A stretch of 64,000 nt of DNA from NCBI GenBank assembly GCA_963835495.1, contig CAWIFQ010000003.1, positions 434,001-498,000 of the forward strand. The letters run 5' to 3'. The DNA is from Acaudatibacter sp963835495 (GTDB taxonomy: Bacteria; Pseudomonadota; Alphaproteobacteria; Caulobacterales; Caulobacteraceae). The notes under the pieces were generated by a model. The model was not told the origin of the DNA. It ran no database searches and saw only the letters and a list, made by a program, of their open reading frames with translations. The position numbers and the translations under genes are program-made. Each line of letters opens with the position of its first letter. Position 1 is the stretch's first letter. This document shows, in pieces, positions 34,481 to 41,003 of this stretch.

Positions 34481-34908
34481 GCCTGCCGGTTCAGGGTGAT
34501 GGCGGTGGCTGGGATGCGGCGGGCGCCGCCCGGACCGTAGGCCTGGCCGCCGCCGCGCTTGGTGGCGATCTCCTCGGCGATCGCCTTCACAAGACCTTCG
34601 GTCACGGTCTTGGAGGCGGCCAGCGCGCGACCCTGGCGCTCCAGCACCGCGTCGAACGCCTCGGTGGCGCGCAGCAGGCGCCGGCGCAGCTCGTCCGGCG
34701 CGGCTTCGACCATCTGCGGCTGGCTGCGCACATGCGCCGAGGCGGTGCGGTAGACGTTGGTCAGCCGGCTGACCTCGTCGAGGTCGCGCGCGGCGTCCTG
34801 CGGGCGGTGTTGCTCGAAGGCGCGGGCCTGCTGCGCGAGCAGGCCGGTCAGCTTGTCGGTCAGCGCGACGATTGCCTCGAGGGCGGCGTTGTCTTCGGCG
34901 GCGCTCAT
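34477..34908 (-). CDS. flbY: Flagellar protein FlbY-like (FlgN-type chaperone fold)
   Basis: This 143-residue helical protein (MSAAEDNAALEAIVALTDKLTGLLAQQARAFEQHRPQDAARDLDEVSRLTNVYRTASAHVRSQPQMVEAAPDELRRRLLRATEAFDAVL) matches the pattern of Caulobacter FlbY, a FlgN-like protein encoded in the flgI operon. Long amphipathic helices and the absence of a signal peptide fit a cytoplasmic flagellar export factor. The first codon overlaps the flgJ stop (ATGA), so the genes are translationally coupled. The symbol rests on this operon context and on the sequence pattern; the molecular role in flagellar assembly is not well defined. Confidence 0.78.
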   Translation of the reverse strand: MSAAEDNAALEAIVALTDKLTGLLAQQARAFEQHRPQDAARDLDEVSRLTNVYRTASAHVRSQPQMVEAAPDELRRRLLRATEAFDAVLERQGRALAASKTVTEGLVKAIAEEIATKRGGGQAYGPGGARRIPATAITLNRQA

Positions 34909-35258
34909 TGCGGCGTCTCCGTCAGGCCTTGCAGCTTGAGCATTTCCCGCTCGACCGATTTGGCGATGCCGATGCCGCCGCGCTTGGCGGTCGATTTCGC
35001 CATCTGCTCGGCGAGGAACGACTTCCACATGTCCTCGCCCTCGCCGCCGCCGAACGGGGCGGAGGTGGTGACGCTCTTGAACATGGTCTGGAACATGCTC
35101 GACAGGAACGACGCCTCGAAGCTGATCGCCGTCTGGTGGATGTGGCCGCGCTTGGCCAGTTCGGCGGCGCTGCCCGCGGCCTGCCCCTGGCTCGCCAGCG
35201 AGGCGTCGAAGGTGGGCGGCGGCAGCGCCGCGGAGGTCAGGGCGATCGAGCTCATCAC
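34905..35258 (-). CDS. flgJ: Rod-binding protein FlgJ (N-terminal domain type)
   Basis: This 117-residue protein consists only of the rod-binding domain. It contains HQTAISFEASFLSSMFQTMFKSV (family motif FEaxFlxxmlk) and the C-terminal GGEGEDMWKSFLAEQMAKSTAKRGGIGIAKSVEREML. There is no peptidoglycan hydrolase domain, which is usual for alphaproteobacterial single-domain FlgJ. It caps or aids rod growth in the periplasm. A GTG at 35258 or ATG at 35255 can serve as start. The GTG overlaps the flgI stop, so the order flgI-flgJ-flbY is a coupled operon. Confidence 0.9.
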   Translation of the reverse strand: MMSSIALTSAALPPPTFDASLASQGQAAGSAAELAKRGHIHQTAISFEASFLSSMFQTMFKSVTTSAPFGGGEGEDMWKSFLAEQMAKSTAKRGGIGIAKSVEREMLKLQGLTETPQ

Positions 35259-36385
35259 ATCACCGAAATGTCTGCCTGCAGCGCGCCGGAAGCCTTGATC
35301 GCCTGCAGAATGGAAATCATGTCGCGCGGCGTGACGCCGAGCGCGTTGAGACCTTGGACCAGGGTCGACAGCGAGGCCGCACCGCCAACCAGCAGCAGTT
35401 TCTTGCCCTTGTCCTCGTCGACTTTGAGCTTGGTGTTGGGCGTAACCGTGGTCTGACCCTGGCTGAACGGCGCCGGCTGGCTGACCTGCGGCGTCTCCTG
35501 GACACTGATGGTCAGGTTGCCCTGGGCGATGGCGACCTGGGAGATGCGCACGTCGGCGCCCATCACCACCACGCCGGACACCTCGTCGATCACCACTTTG
35601 GCCGGCGACTCCGGACTGACGTCGAGGTCCTCGACGTCGGTGACGAAGCTGACCATGCTGCGGCCGGCAGGCGCGCGCAGAGCGACAATGGTCGGGTTCT
35701 CGGCCACCGCCGTGCCGGGGAAGGCGTCGTTGATCGCCTGGGCGATGCGCCGGGCGGTGGTGAAGTCGGGATTGCGCAGGGTGAGGCGCAGCGTGCTCAT
35801 CGAGTCCAGCTGGAAGCCGGTCTCCTTTTCGACGATCGCCCCGGCGGCGATGCGGCCAGCGGTTGGCACGCCGCGGGTGATCGACGAGCCGGAAGCGCCG
35901 GAGGCCGAGACCGCTCCGGTCTCCACCGTACCTTGGGCCGCCGCATAGGTCTCGCCGTCGGCGCCCATCAGCGAGGTCATCAGGAGGGTGCCGCCGAGCA
36001 GGCTCTTGGCGTCGCCCATGGCCGAGACGGTGGCGTCGATCTGCGAGCCGGACGCGGCGAAGGCGGGGAGGCGCGCGGTGACCATGACCGCGGCGATGTT
36101 CTTGGTGTTGAGCAGGCCGGTCGCCGCCGGATCGTGGGTGTTGACCCCCAAGCGCTCCATCATCGACTGGATCGCCTGCTTGGTGAACGGCGCGTTCTGC
36201 AGGGAATCGCCGGTGTTGTTGAGCCCGACCACAAGGCCGTAGCCGACCAGCATGTTCTCGCGCACGCCTTCGAACTCGACGATGTCCTTGATCCGCGAGC
36301 CGGCGCTCGCTGGGCCGGCGAGGACGCCGGACAGGAGCGTTGAGGCGACGAGGGCCAGCGCGGCCAGCCGCAGGAAACGACGCAT
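35255..36385 (-). CDS. flgI: Flagellar P-ring protein FlgI
   Basis: This 376-residue protein has a signal peptide (FLRLAALALVASTLLSGVLAGPASAG) and the FlgI pattern from SRIKDIVEFEGVRENMLVGYGLVVGLNNTGDSLQNAPFTKQAIQSMMERLGVN to GVTPRDMISILQAIKASGALQADISVM. FlgI forms the P ring around the flagellar rod in the peptidoglycan layer. The length matches known FlgI. The promoter region upstream contains a sigma-54-type element, a FlbD-like ftr palindrome and a CtrA half-site, as expected for the Caulobacter flagellar hierarchy. It is divergent from fliX. Confidence 0.96.
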   Translation of the reverse strand: MRRFLRLAALALVASTLLSGVLAGPASAGSRIKDIVEFEGVRENMLVGYGLVVGLNNTGDSLQNAPFTKQAIQSMMERLGVNTHDPAATGLLNTKNIAAVMVTARLPAFAASGSQIDATVSAMGDAKSLLGGTLLMTSLMGADGETYAAAQGTVETGAVSASGASGSSITRGVPTAGRIAAGAIVEKETGFQLDSMSTLRLTLRNPDFTTARRIAQAINDAFPGTAVAENPTIVALRAPAGRSMVSFVTDVEDLDVSPESPAKVVIDEVSGVVVMGADVRISQVAIAQGNLTISVQETPQVSQPAPFSQGQTTVTPNTKLKVDEDKGKKLLLVGGAASLSTLVQGLNALGVTPRDMISILQAIKASGALQADISVM

Positions 36386-36416
36386 GGAAAGGCCTTCAGT
36401 TACGCGCTCGCCTCAC

Positions 36417-36431
36417 GCCAGAACCGTGCCA
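36417..36431 (-). promoter_or_regulatory. Sigma-54-type promoter of flgI
   Basis: On the flgI strand the sequence is TGGCACGGTTCTGGC. This has the -24 element TGGCACG and a -12 GC with exactly ten bases between GG and GC. The -12 element is TGGC where the consensus is TTGC, one mismatch. It lies about 32 bp upstream of the flgI start, so the transcript would begin around 36405 with a leader of about 20 bases. In Caulobacter the later flagellar genes depend on sigma-54 and FlbD. Confidence 0.7.
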
Positions 36432-36504
36432 GCCTGGCGGTGAACGAAAGCTCAATCAAAACAAGCCTATGGTTTTCGCAGCCACGGAGCCGCCAGCGCA
36501 CCCC

Positions 36505-36517
36505 GGCAGAATCTGCC
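36505..36517. promoter_or_regulatory. FlbD ftr-like palindrome
   Basis: GGCAGAATCTGCC is a 13-base perfect inverted repeat (GGCAGA-A-TCTGCC). It lies 74 bp upstream of the sigma-54 element and 69 bp upstream of fliX. The ftr elements bound by FlbD in Caulobacter have this form and position, and FlbD both activates sigma-54 promoters and represses early class II promoters. This site could therefore switch both divergent genes. Assignment is based on pattern and position. Confidence 0.6.
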
Positions 36518-36522
36518 CGGCA

Positions 36523-36538
36523 TTAACCATGCCGCAAG
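36523..36538 (+). promoter_or_regulatory. CtrA-like half-site upstream of fliX
   Basis: The sequence TTAACCATGCCGCAAG contains the CtrA half-site TTAACCAT and a degenerate second half (TTAA-N7-GCAA). It lies about 55 bp upstream of the fliX start. fliX is a class II flagellar gene under CtrA in Caulobacter. One perfect half-site next to a weak second half is common at CtrA promoters, so the site is a reasonable candidate. Confidence 0.5.
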
Positions 36539-36585
36539 CAAGCCGGCGGAGAGTTCGCAGTCCCGGGGCAGGAGGCGCTTAACGT

Positions 36586-37017
36586 ATGAAGGTCACCGGA
36601 CCATCCGGACCAGCCGGCGCGACGGGCGCCAGATCCGCGCCGGCCCAGACGGCTGCGTCGGGGTTCTCCATCTCGACGCCATCGGTCGGCGCCCCGGTCG
36701 GGGTCACCGCTGCGGCCGGCGTCAATGCGGTCAGCACGCTCGAGGCGCTGATGGCCCTGCAGGAAGTTGGCGGGCCGCTGGAGCGGCGCCGCCGCGCGGT
36801 GTGGCGGGCCGACAAGATTCTCGACGCGCTCGACGGCCTGAAGCTAGAGCTGCTGGAAGGCGACCTTAATCCCGCCAAGCTCGAGAGCCTGACCCGCGCC
36901 GTGCGCGAGCAGCGTTCGATGACCGACGACCCCAAGCTCGAAGAGCTGCTGAACCAGGTCGAAACGCGCGCTGTGGTGGAACTAGCTAAGCTGGAGGGGC
37001 CGAGGGTTGCGACCTAA
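36586..37017 (+). CDS. fliX: Flagellar assembly regulator FliX
   Basis: This 143-residue protein matches the FliX pattern: MKVTGPSGPAGATGARSA, a Pro/Ala/Ser-rich stretch, then STLEALMALQEVGGPLERRRRAVWRADKILDALDGLKLELLEGDLNPAKLESLTRAVREQRSMTDDPKLEELLNQVETRAVVELAKLE. FliX links early flagellar assembly to the activity of the transcription factor FlbD. It acts as a membrane-associated regulator. GGAGG precedes the ATG by ten bases. The gene is divergent from flgI with a 200-bp shared control region. It is followed on the same strand by dksA. Confidence 0.95.
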   Translation: MKVTGPSGPAGATGARSAPAQTAASGFSISTPSVGAPVGVTAAAGVNAVSTLEALMALQEVGGPLERRRRAVWRADKILDALDGLKLELLEGDLNPAKLESLTRAVREQRSMTDDPKLEELLNQVETRAVVELAKLEGPRVAT

Positions 37018-37119
37018 TCGCCTCTCTCGCGCGAGCCGCGTTGCCGCGGGGCCAGTGTTTGCTATAAGCGCCCCGCCTGAGGGACAAAACGGGACTCATT
37101 GTGGGGCGGTGAGGCGTTA

Positions 37120-37548
37120 ATGCAAGCAGTTGCGCCGGTGCTAGACGACAACGGTTACCATCCCACAGAGGATGAGCCGTTCATGAACGAACGGCAGCTT
37201 GAGTATTTCAAACAAAAGCTGTTGAATTGGAAAGAAGATATCCTTCGCGAATCTCGCGAAACGGTGACGCATCTTCAGGCCGAGACGGAAAATCATCCTG
37301 ACTTGGCCGACCGCGCATCTTCCGAAACCGATCGTGCGCTGGAACTCCGCACGCGGGATCGCCAACGCAAGCTGATCGCCAAGATTGACGACGCGCTGCG
37401 CCGGATCGAGGAGGGCGCCTACGGATACTGCGAGGAAACCGGCGAGCCGATCGGCTTGGCCCGTCTATCGGCCCGCCCGATCGCCACCCTCAGCCTGGAA
37501 GCCCAGGAACGCCACGAACGCCGCGAACGCGTCCACCGCGACGACTGA
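37120..37548 (+). CDS. dksA: RNA polymerase-binding transcription factor DksA
   Basis: This 142-residue protein carries the DksA coiled-coil and globular parts: LEYFKQKLLNWKEDILRESRETVTHLQAETENHPDLADRASSETDRALELRTRDRQRKLIAKIDDALRRIEEGAYGYCEETGEPIGLARLSARPIATLSLEAQERHERRERVHRDD. The DxxDxA tip is DLADRA in this protein. DksA binds RNA polymerase in its secondary channel and works with ppGpp. The zinc finger is reduced: E. coli CxxC...CxxC is CEET...LSLE here, leaving one cysteine. This is known from alphaproteobacterial DksA and does not preclude function. The start at 37120 has a GTGAGGCG motif. Confidence 0.9.
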   Translation: MQAVAPVLDDNGYHPTEDEPFMNERQLEYFKQKLLNWKEDILRESRETVTHLQAETENHPDLADRASSETDRALELRTRDRQRKLIAKIDDALRRIEEGAYGYCEETGEPIGLARLSARPIATLSLEAQERHERRERVHRDD

Positions 37549-37734
37549 CGCGGCGTGGGACGACTCTTCCTCAGGGACTCGGCGCCGACGGCAGGGCCGC
37601 AAAGGTGGCGTAGTTGCGCCTCATGCCCGGGCCCAAGTGTGGGCGTCTACCGACCGAATAAATGGCCGCGCCGCCACAGACCCCGGCCCTTCCCCAGCAT
37701 GACCGGACGCTAGCCGGCTGGCTGCGACCGCGGC

Positions 37735-38997
37735 CTACGACTGCGCCAGGGCCCTGGCGCGGCGCTCGATCAGGTCCCGCTCGCGCCGGTTGCCGGCCAG
37801 CGCGGCGGCGGCTTCGAAGGCGGCGCGGGCTTCCTCGCGACGGCCCAGCTTCTCAAGCAGGTCGCCGCGCACGCTGGGAAGCAGGTGGTAGGTCTTGAGC
37901 GCTGGCTCGCAGACCAGGCGATCGGCGATGGCGAGGCCCGCCGCCGGACCCTCGGCCATCGAGACCGCGATCGCGCGGTTCAGTTCGACGATCGGCGAGG
38001 GGGCGACCTCGATCAGCGCCGCATAGAGCGTGGCGATGCGTCGCCAGTCGGTCTCGGCGGCGACCGCGGCGCGGGCGTGGCAGGCGACGATAGCGGCCTG
38101 CAGGGCGTAGAAGCCGCGTGCGCCGCCCAGCTCTCGCGCCCGACCCAGCGCCGTCATCCCGCGCCGGATCTGCAGCTGGTCCCAGAGTGCGCGGTTCTGG
38201 TCGAGCAGCAGGATCGGCTCGCCCGCCGTATCGGTCCGCGCCGCGGTGCGCGAAGCGTTCAGCTCCATCAGGGCGAGGAGGCCGTGGGCTTCCGGCTCCT
38301 GCGGCGCGACGGCGGTCAGCACCCGGCCCAGGCGCAGCGCTTCGTTGCAGAGCTGAGGCCGCAGCCAATCGTCGCCGCGCGCGGCGGTGTAGCCCTCGTT
38401 GAAGATCAGGTAGACGACCTCGAGCACAGCGGCGAGCCGCTCGGAGAGCGCCCCGCCGCTCGGCGTCTCGTAGGCCAGGCCAGAGTCGGAAAGGGTGCGC
38501 TTGGCCCGCACGATGCGCTGGGCGACCGTCGCCTCGGGAACCAGGAACGCCCTGGCGATCTCGTCGGTGGTCAGCCCGCAGATCATGCGCAGGGCCAGGG
38601 CGGTGCGAGCCTCGCGCGACAACAACGGGTGGCAGGCGGTGAAGATCAGCCGCAGCATTTCATCGCCGATGTCGTCGTCGAGGGCGGAGTCGAAATCGGG
38701 CATGGCCTGCTGCTCGGCCTCCAGATCGCGGGCGACGATCGCGTGCTTGCGCTTGAGCATCGGGCCGCGGCGCAGGTGATCGAGCGCCCGGCGTTTGGCG
38801 GTCGCCATCAGCCAGGCGCCCGGCCGTTCCGGCACGCCATCGGTGGGCCACCGCTCGAGCGCGGCCACCAGCGCCTCCTGGGTCAGTTCCTCGGCCAGCG
38901 GTACGTCGCGCAGCATCCTGGCCAGGCTGGTGATCAGCCGCGGCTGCTCGATGCGCCAGGCGGCGAGGATCGCGCGGTGGGCGTCGGCGGCCGTCAT
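37735..38997 (-). CDS. ECF sigma factor with C-terminal TPR-like domain (ECF42 type)
   Basis: This 420-residue protein has a sigma-70 region 2 (AWRIEQPRLITSLARMLRDVPLAEELTQEALVAALERWP) and region 4 (LALRMICGLTTDEIARAFLVPEATVAQRIVRAKRTL). A long C-terminal extension, AVLEVVYLIFNEGYTAARGDDWLRPQLCNEALRLGRVLTAVAPQEPEAHGLLALMELNASR, fits the DUF6596 helical domain typical of ECF42 proteins. The extension probably controls promoter opening. The start at 38997 is chosen at the conserved N-terminus. Upstream on the same strand is a DGPF/YCII gene, the usual neighbour of this sigma group and often part of its regulon. Confidence 0.9.
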   Translation of the reverse strand: MTAADAHRAILAAWRIEQPRLITSLARMLRDVPLAEELTQEALVAALERWPTDGVPERPGAWLMATAKRRALDHLRRGPMLKRKHAIVARDLEAEQQAMPDFDSALDDDIGDEMLRLIFTACHPLLSREARTALALRMICGLTTDEIARAFLVPEATVAQRIVRAKRTLSDSGLAYETPSGGALSERLAAVLEVVYLIFNEGYTAARGDDWLRPQLCNEALRLGRVLTAVAPQEPEAHGLLALMELNASRTAARTDTAGEPILLLDQNRALWDQLQIRRGMTALGRARELGGARGFYALQAAIVACHARAAVAAETDWRRIATLYAALIEVAPSPIVELNRAIAVSMAEGPAAGLAIADRLVCEPALKTYHLLPSVRGDLLEKLGRREEARAAFEAAAALAGNRRERDLIERRARALAQS

Positions 38998-39037
38998 GAC
39001 CGCCGACGCCGGCGACGCAGGGGCTGCCTCGACGGCC

Positions 39038-39394
39038 TCAAGCCGGCCCCGTGGCGATGGCGCGCAGTTCGCAAACGCCTTCCCAGCCCGGCATGTAGTC
39101 CCGGTGCAGCTGCATGAATTCCCGCGCCGAGGCCAGCGCCTCCTCCTTGCCCGGCAGCTCAAAGACCGCGTAACCGCCGATGACTTCCTTGGTCTCCACG
39201 AACGGCCCGTCGACGACGCTGAGCTTGCCATCGGCCACGCGGACCTGGGCGCCGGTGGCGGGCGGCGTCAGGCCGGCGTTGTCCAGCATGCGCCCCGCCT
39301 TGATCTCGCGGTCGGCCAGCTTGTTCATTTCCGCGAGCAACGCCTCCGAAGGAGGGCCCTGGTGGGACGATTTGACGATGAACATGAAACGCAT
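39038..39394 (-). CDS. YCII/DGPF-domain protein
   Basis: This 118-residue protein has the YCII pattern: MRFMFIVKSSHQGPPSEALLAEMNKLADREIKAGRMLDNAGLTPPATGAQVRVADGKLSVVDGPFVETKEVIGGYAVFELPGKEEALASAREFMQLHRDYMPGWEGVCELRAI, including the diagnostic VDGPF motif. YCII domains are small enzymes or binding proteins of uncertain activity. It directly precedes the ECF sigma-factor gene on the same strand with a gap of 40 bp, which is the arrangement of the ECF42 group. The signal that activates it is unknown. Confidence 0.9.
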   Translation of the reverse strand: MRFMFIVKSSHQGPPSEALLAEMNKLADREIKAGRMLDNAGLTPPATGAQVRVADGKLSVVDGPFVETKEVIGGYAVFELPGKEEALASAREFMQLHRDYMPGWEGVCELRAIATGPA

Positions 39395-39513
39395 GTCTTG
39401 ACCTTCTGCTGTGGCGAGCCGCCGGCGCCGATCGCCCCGCTTCACTCTCTCGCCAACCAGGACGACGATCCAGCCCGACGCGGATCGACAGGCGCCGCGC
39501 TTTTCTGCGCGTG

Positions 39514-40116
39514 CTAGGTCAGTTCCTCAACGCCGGGCGTCGTCGCGAACGCCCTGGTCGGCATGGCGCGCAGGGTCGGCAGGAGGTCTTCCACCCGCCC
39601 GACCGCCTTCCAGGTTTCGCGGAATTCCGGCGGAATCAGATTCTGCTCGAGGATGTGGTCGAACAGGTCGAACAGTGGCTGCCAGAAGCCCTTGATGTCG
39701 AGGAACACGACCGGCTTGGCGTGCAGGCCAAGACGGCGCCACGAGAGCAGCTCGATCACCTCTTCCAGGGTGCCGATGCCGCCGGGCAGGATGGCGAACC
39801 CGTCGGCCGCCTCGAACATCATCATCTTGCGCTGGTGCATCGAGTCGACCACCACCGTCTCGACCGTCTTCAGCGGCCGTTCGTGCGAGGTGAGGAAGTG
39901 GGGGATCACGCCCAGCACCCGGCCGCCGCCGGCGTGGGCGGCCTTGGCGCAGGCGCCCATCAGGCCGACGCCGCCGCCGCCGTAGACCAGGCGCAAGCCC
40001 TCGCGGGCGATGGTCGCGCCGAGTTCGGCGGCGGCGGCCAGGAACTCGGGGTCGGCGGCGTTGGACGAGGCGCAGTAGACGCAAACCGAGTCGAGCCGCC
40101 TGGCAGTGCCCGGCAT
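39514..40116 (-). CDS. LOG family protein (TIGR00730)
   Basis: This 200-residue protein has the LOG family motifs: VCVYCASSNAADPEF, LVYGGGGVGLMGACAKAAHAGGGRVLGVIP and the PGGIGTLEEVIELLSW motif (PGGxGTxxE). Some family members are phosphoribohydrolases that release cytokinin bases from nucleotides, and others have related hydrolase activity on nucleotides. The start at 40116 is taken at the conserved MPG. It is monocistronic and opposite the gene at 40191. Confidence 0.9.
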   Translation of the reverse strand: MPGTARRLDSVCVYCASSNAADPEFLAAAAELGATIAREGLRLVYGGGGVGLMGACAKAAHAGGGRVLGVIPHFLTSHERPLKTVETVVVDSMHQRKMMMFEAADGFAILPGGIGTLEEVIELLSWRRLGLHAKPVVFLDIKGFWQPLFDLFDHILEQNLIPPEFRETWKAVGRVEDLLPTLRAMPTRAFATTPGVEELT

Positions 40117-40190
40117 TTGGGGTAGCTCCAGGAACAAAAATAGCGCGCCATGGCGCGCCGGTGCGTGCAACGATTTGGATGAGATTAAAG

Positions 40191-41003
40191 ATGGAGCACG
40201 TGAGGTTGCAAGCCGGCAAGACGACGCTGTTGGCCCTCGCCGCCGCGGGATTGCTGTGTGGCTGCGGCGGCAAGGAGCAGTCGGCGGTCAACGCGGCCGG
40301 CGTCGCGCCCGAGCCGACGGAGGATTATCGCCCGGCGCCGGAGCTGCTGGGCGGCGCGCGCGCCGCGGGCGGCGGGCTGCAGCTGTTCGGCTCGGCGATC
40401 CCAGGTGCGGCAGTGCGGCTGGCGAGCCCCAGCGGCGCGCAGCAGTTCGCGACCGCCGATGCCAAGGGGGTCTGGCAATTCACCGTCGCGCCGTCGGACC
40501 AGCCCCGGCTGCTCGGCCTCTCGATGTCGGACAAAGGCCAGGTCGTGCAGGCGGTCGGCTATCTGTTCATCGCCCCGGACGGCGCCGTCGCACGGCTGCG
40601 GACCGGCGGCGGAACGCAGGCGGCGTCTCCGGGCAACGCCGCCCTGGCCGCGCTGGCGCTCGACTACGACAACCAGCGCGCCGCAACCCTGTCGGGCGTC
40701 GCCGCGCCACGTGAAACGGTGATCGTGCGGGTCGACGGGGTGGAGCGCAGCCAGGCCAGCGCCAATTCCACCGGGCGCTTCGTGCTGCCGCTGCAGCCGT
40801 TGACGGCCGGGTCGCACGAGTTCGACCTGATGGGCGCCTCGCAGCAGGTCCACTTCACCGCCACCGTCGACGCGCCGGCGGCGCTGGCCCAGGCGCCTTA
40901 CATCGCGGTCCGACTCGGGGGAGGCTGGCGGATCGACTGGCGCACGCCCGGCGGCGGCGAACAGACCACGCTGATCCTCGGCCCCTCGGAACCCGGCGCG
41001 TGA
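40191..41003 (+). CDS. Lipoprotein with two Ig-like beta domains
   Basis: This 270-residue protein has a lipoprotein signal (TLLALAAAGLLCGCGGK; the lipobox is LCGC). The mature part has at least two beta-sandwich domains, each with a short loop of polar residues: LFGSAIPGAAVRLASPSGAQQFATADAKGVWQFTV and LSGVAAPRETVIVRVDGVERSQASANSTGRFVLPLQPLTAGSHEFDLMG. The second resembles a bacterial Ig-like or carboxypeptidase regulatory domain. The stop overlaps the GTG start of the ABC exporter at 41000, so the genes are coupled. No function is known. Confidence 0.75.
   Translation: MEHVRLQAGKTTLLALAAAGLLCGCGGKEQSAVNAAGVAPEPTEDYRPAPELLGGARAAGGGLQLFGSAIPGAAVRLASPSGAQQFATADAKGVWQFTVAPSDQPRLLGLSMSDKGQVVQAVGYLFIAPDGAVARLRTGGGTQAASPGNAALAALALDYDNQRAATLSGVAAPRETVIVRVDGVERSQASANSTGRFVLPLQPLTAGSHEFDLMGASQQVHFTATVDAPAALAQAPYIAVRLGGGWRIDWRTPGGGEQTTLILGPSEPGA

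Noticed and set aside
40704..40718. A second parS-like sequence, CCACGTGAAAC
   Set aside because: It lies inside the lipoprotein gene and only one half of the palindrome matches.
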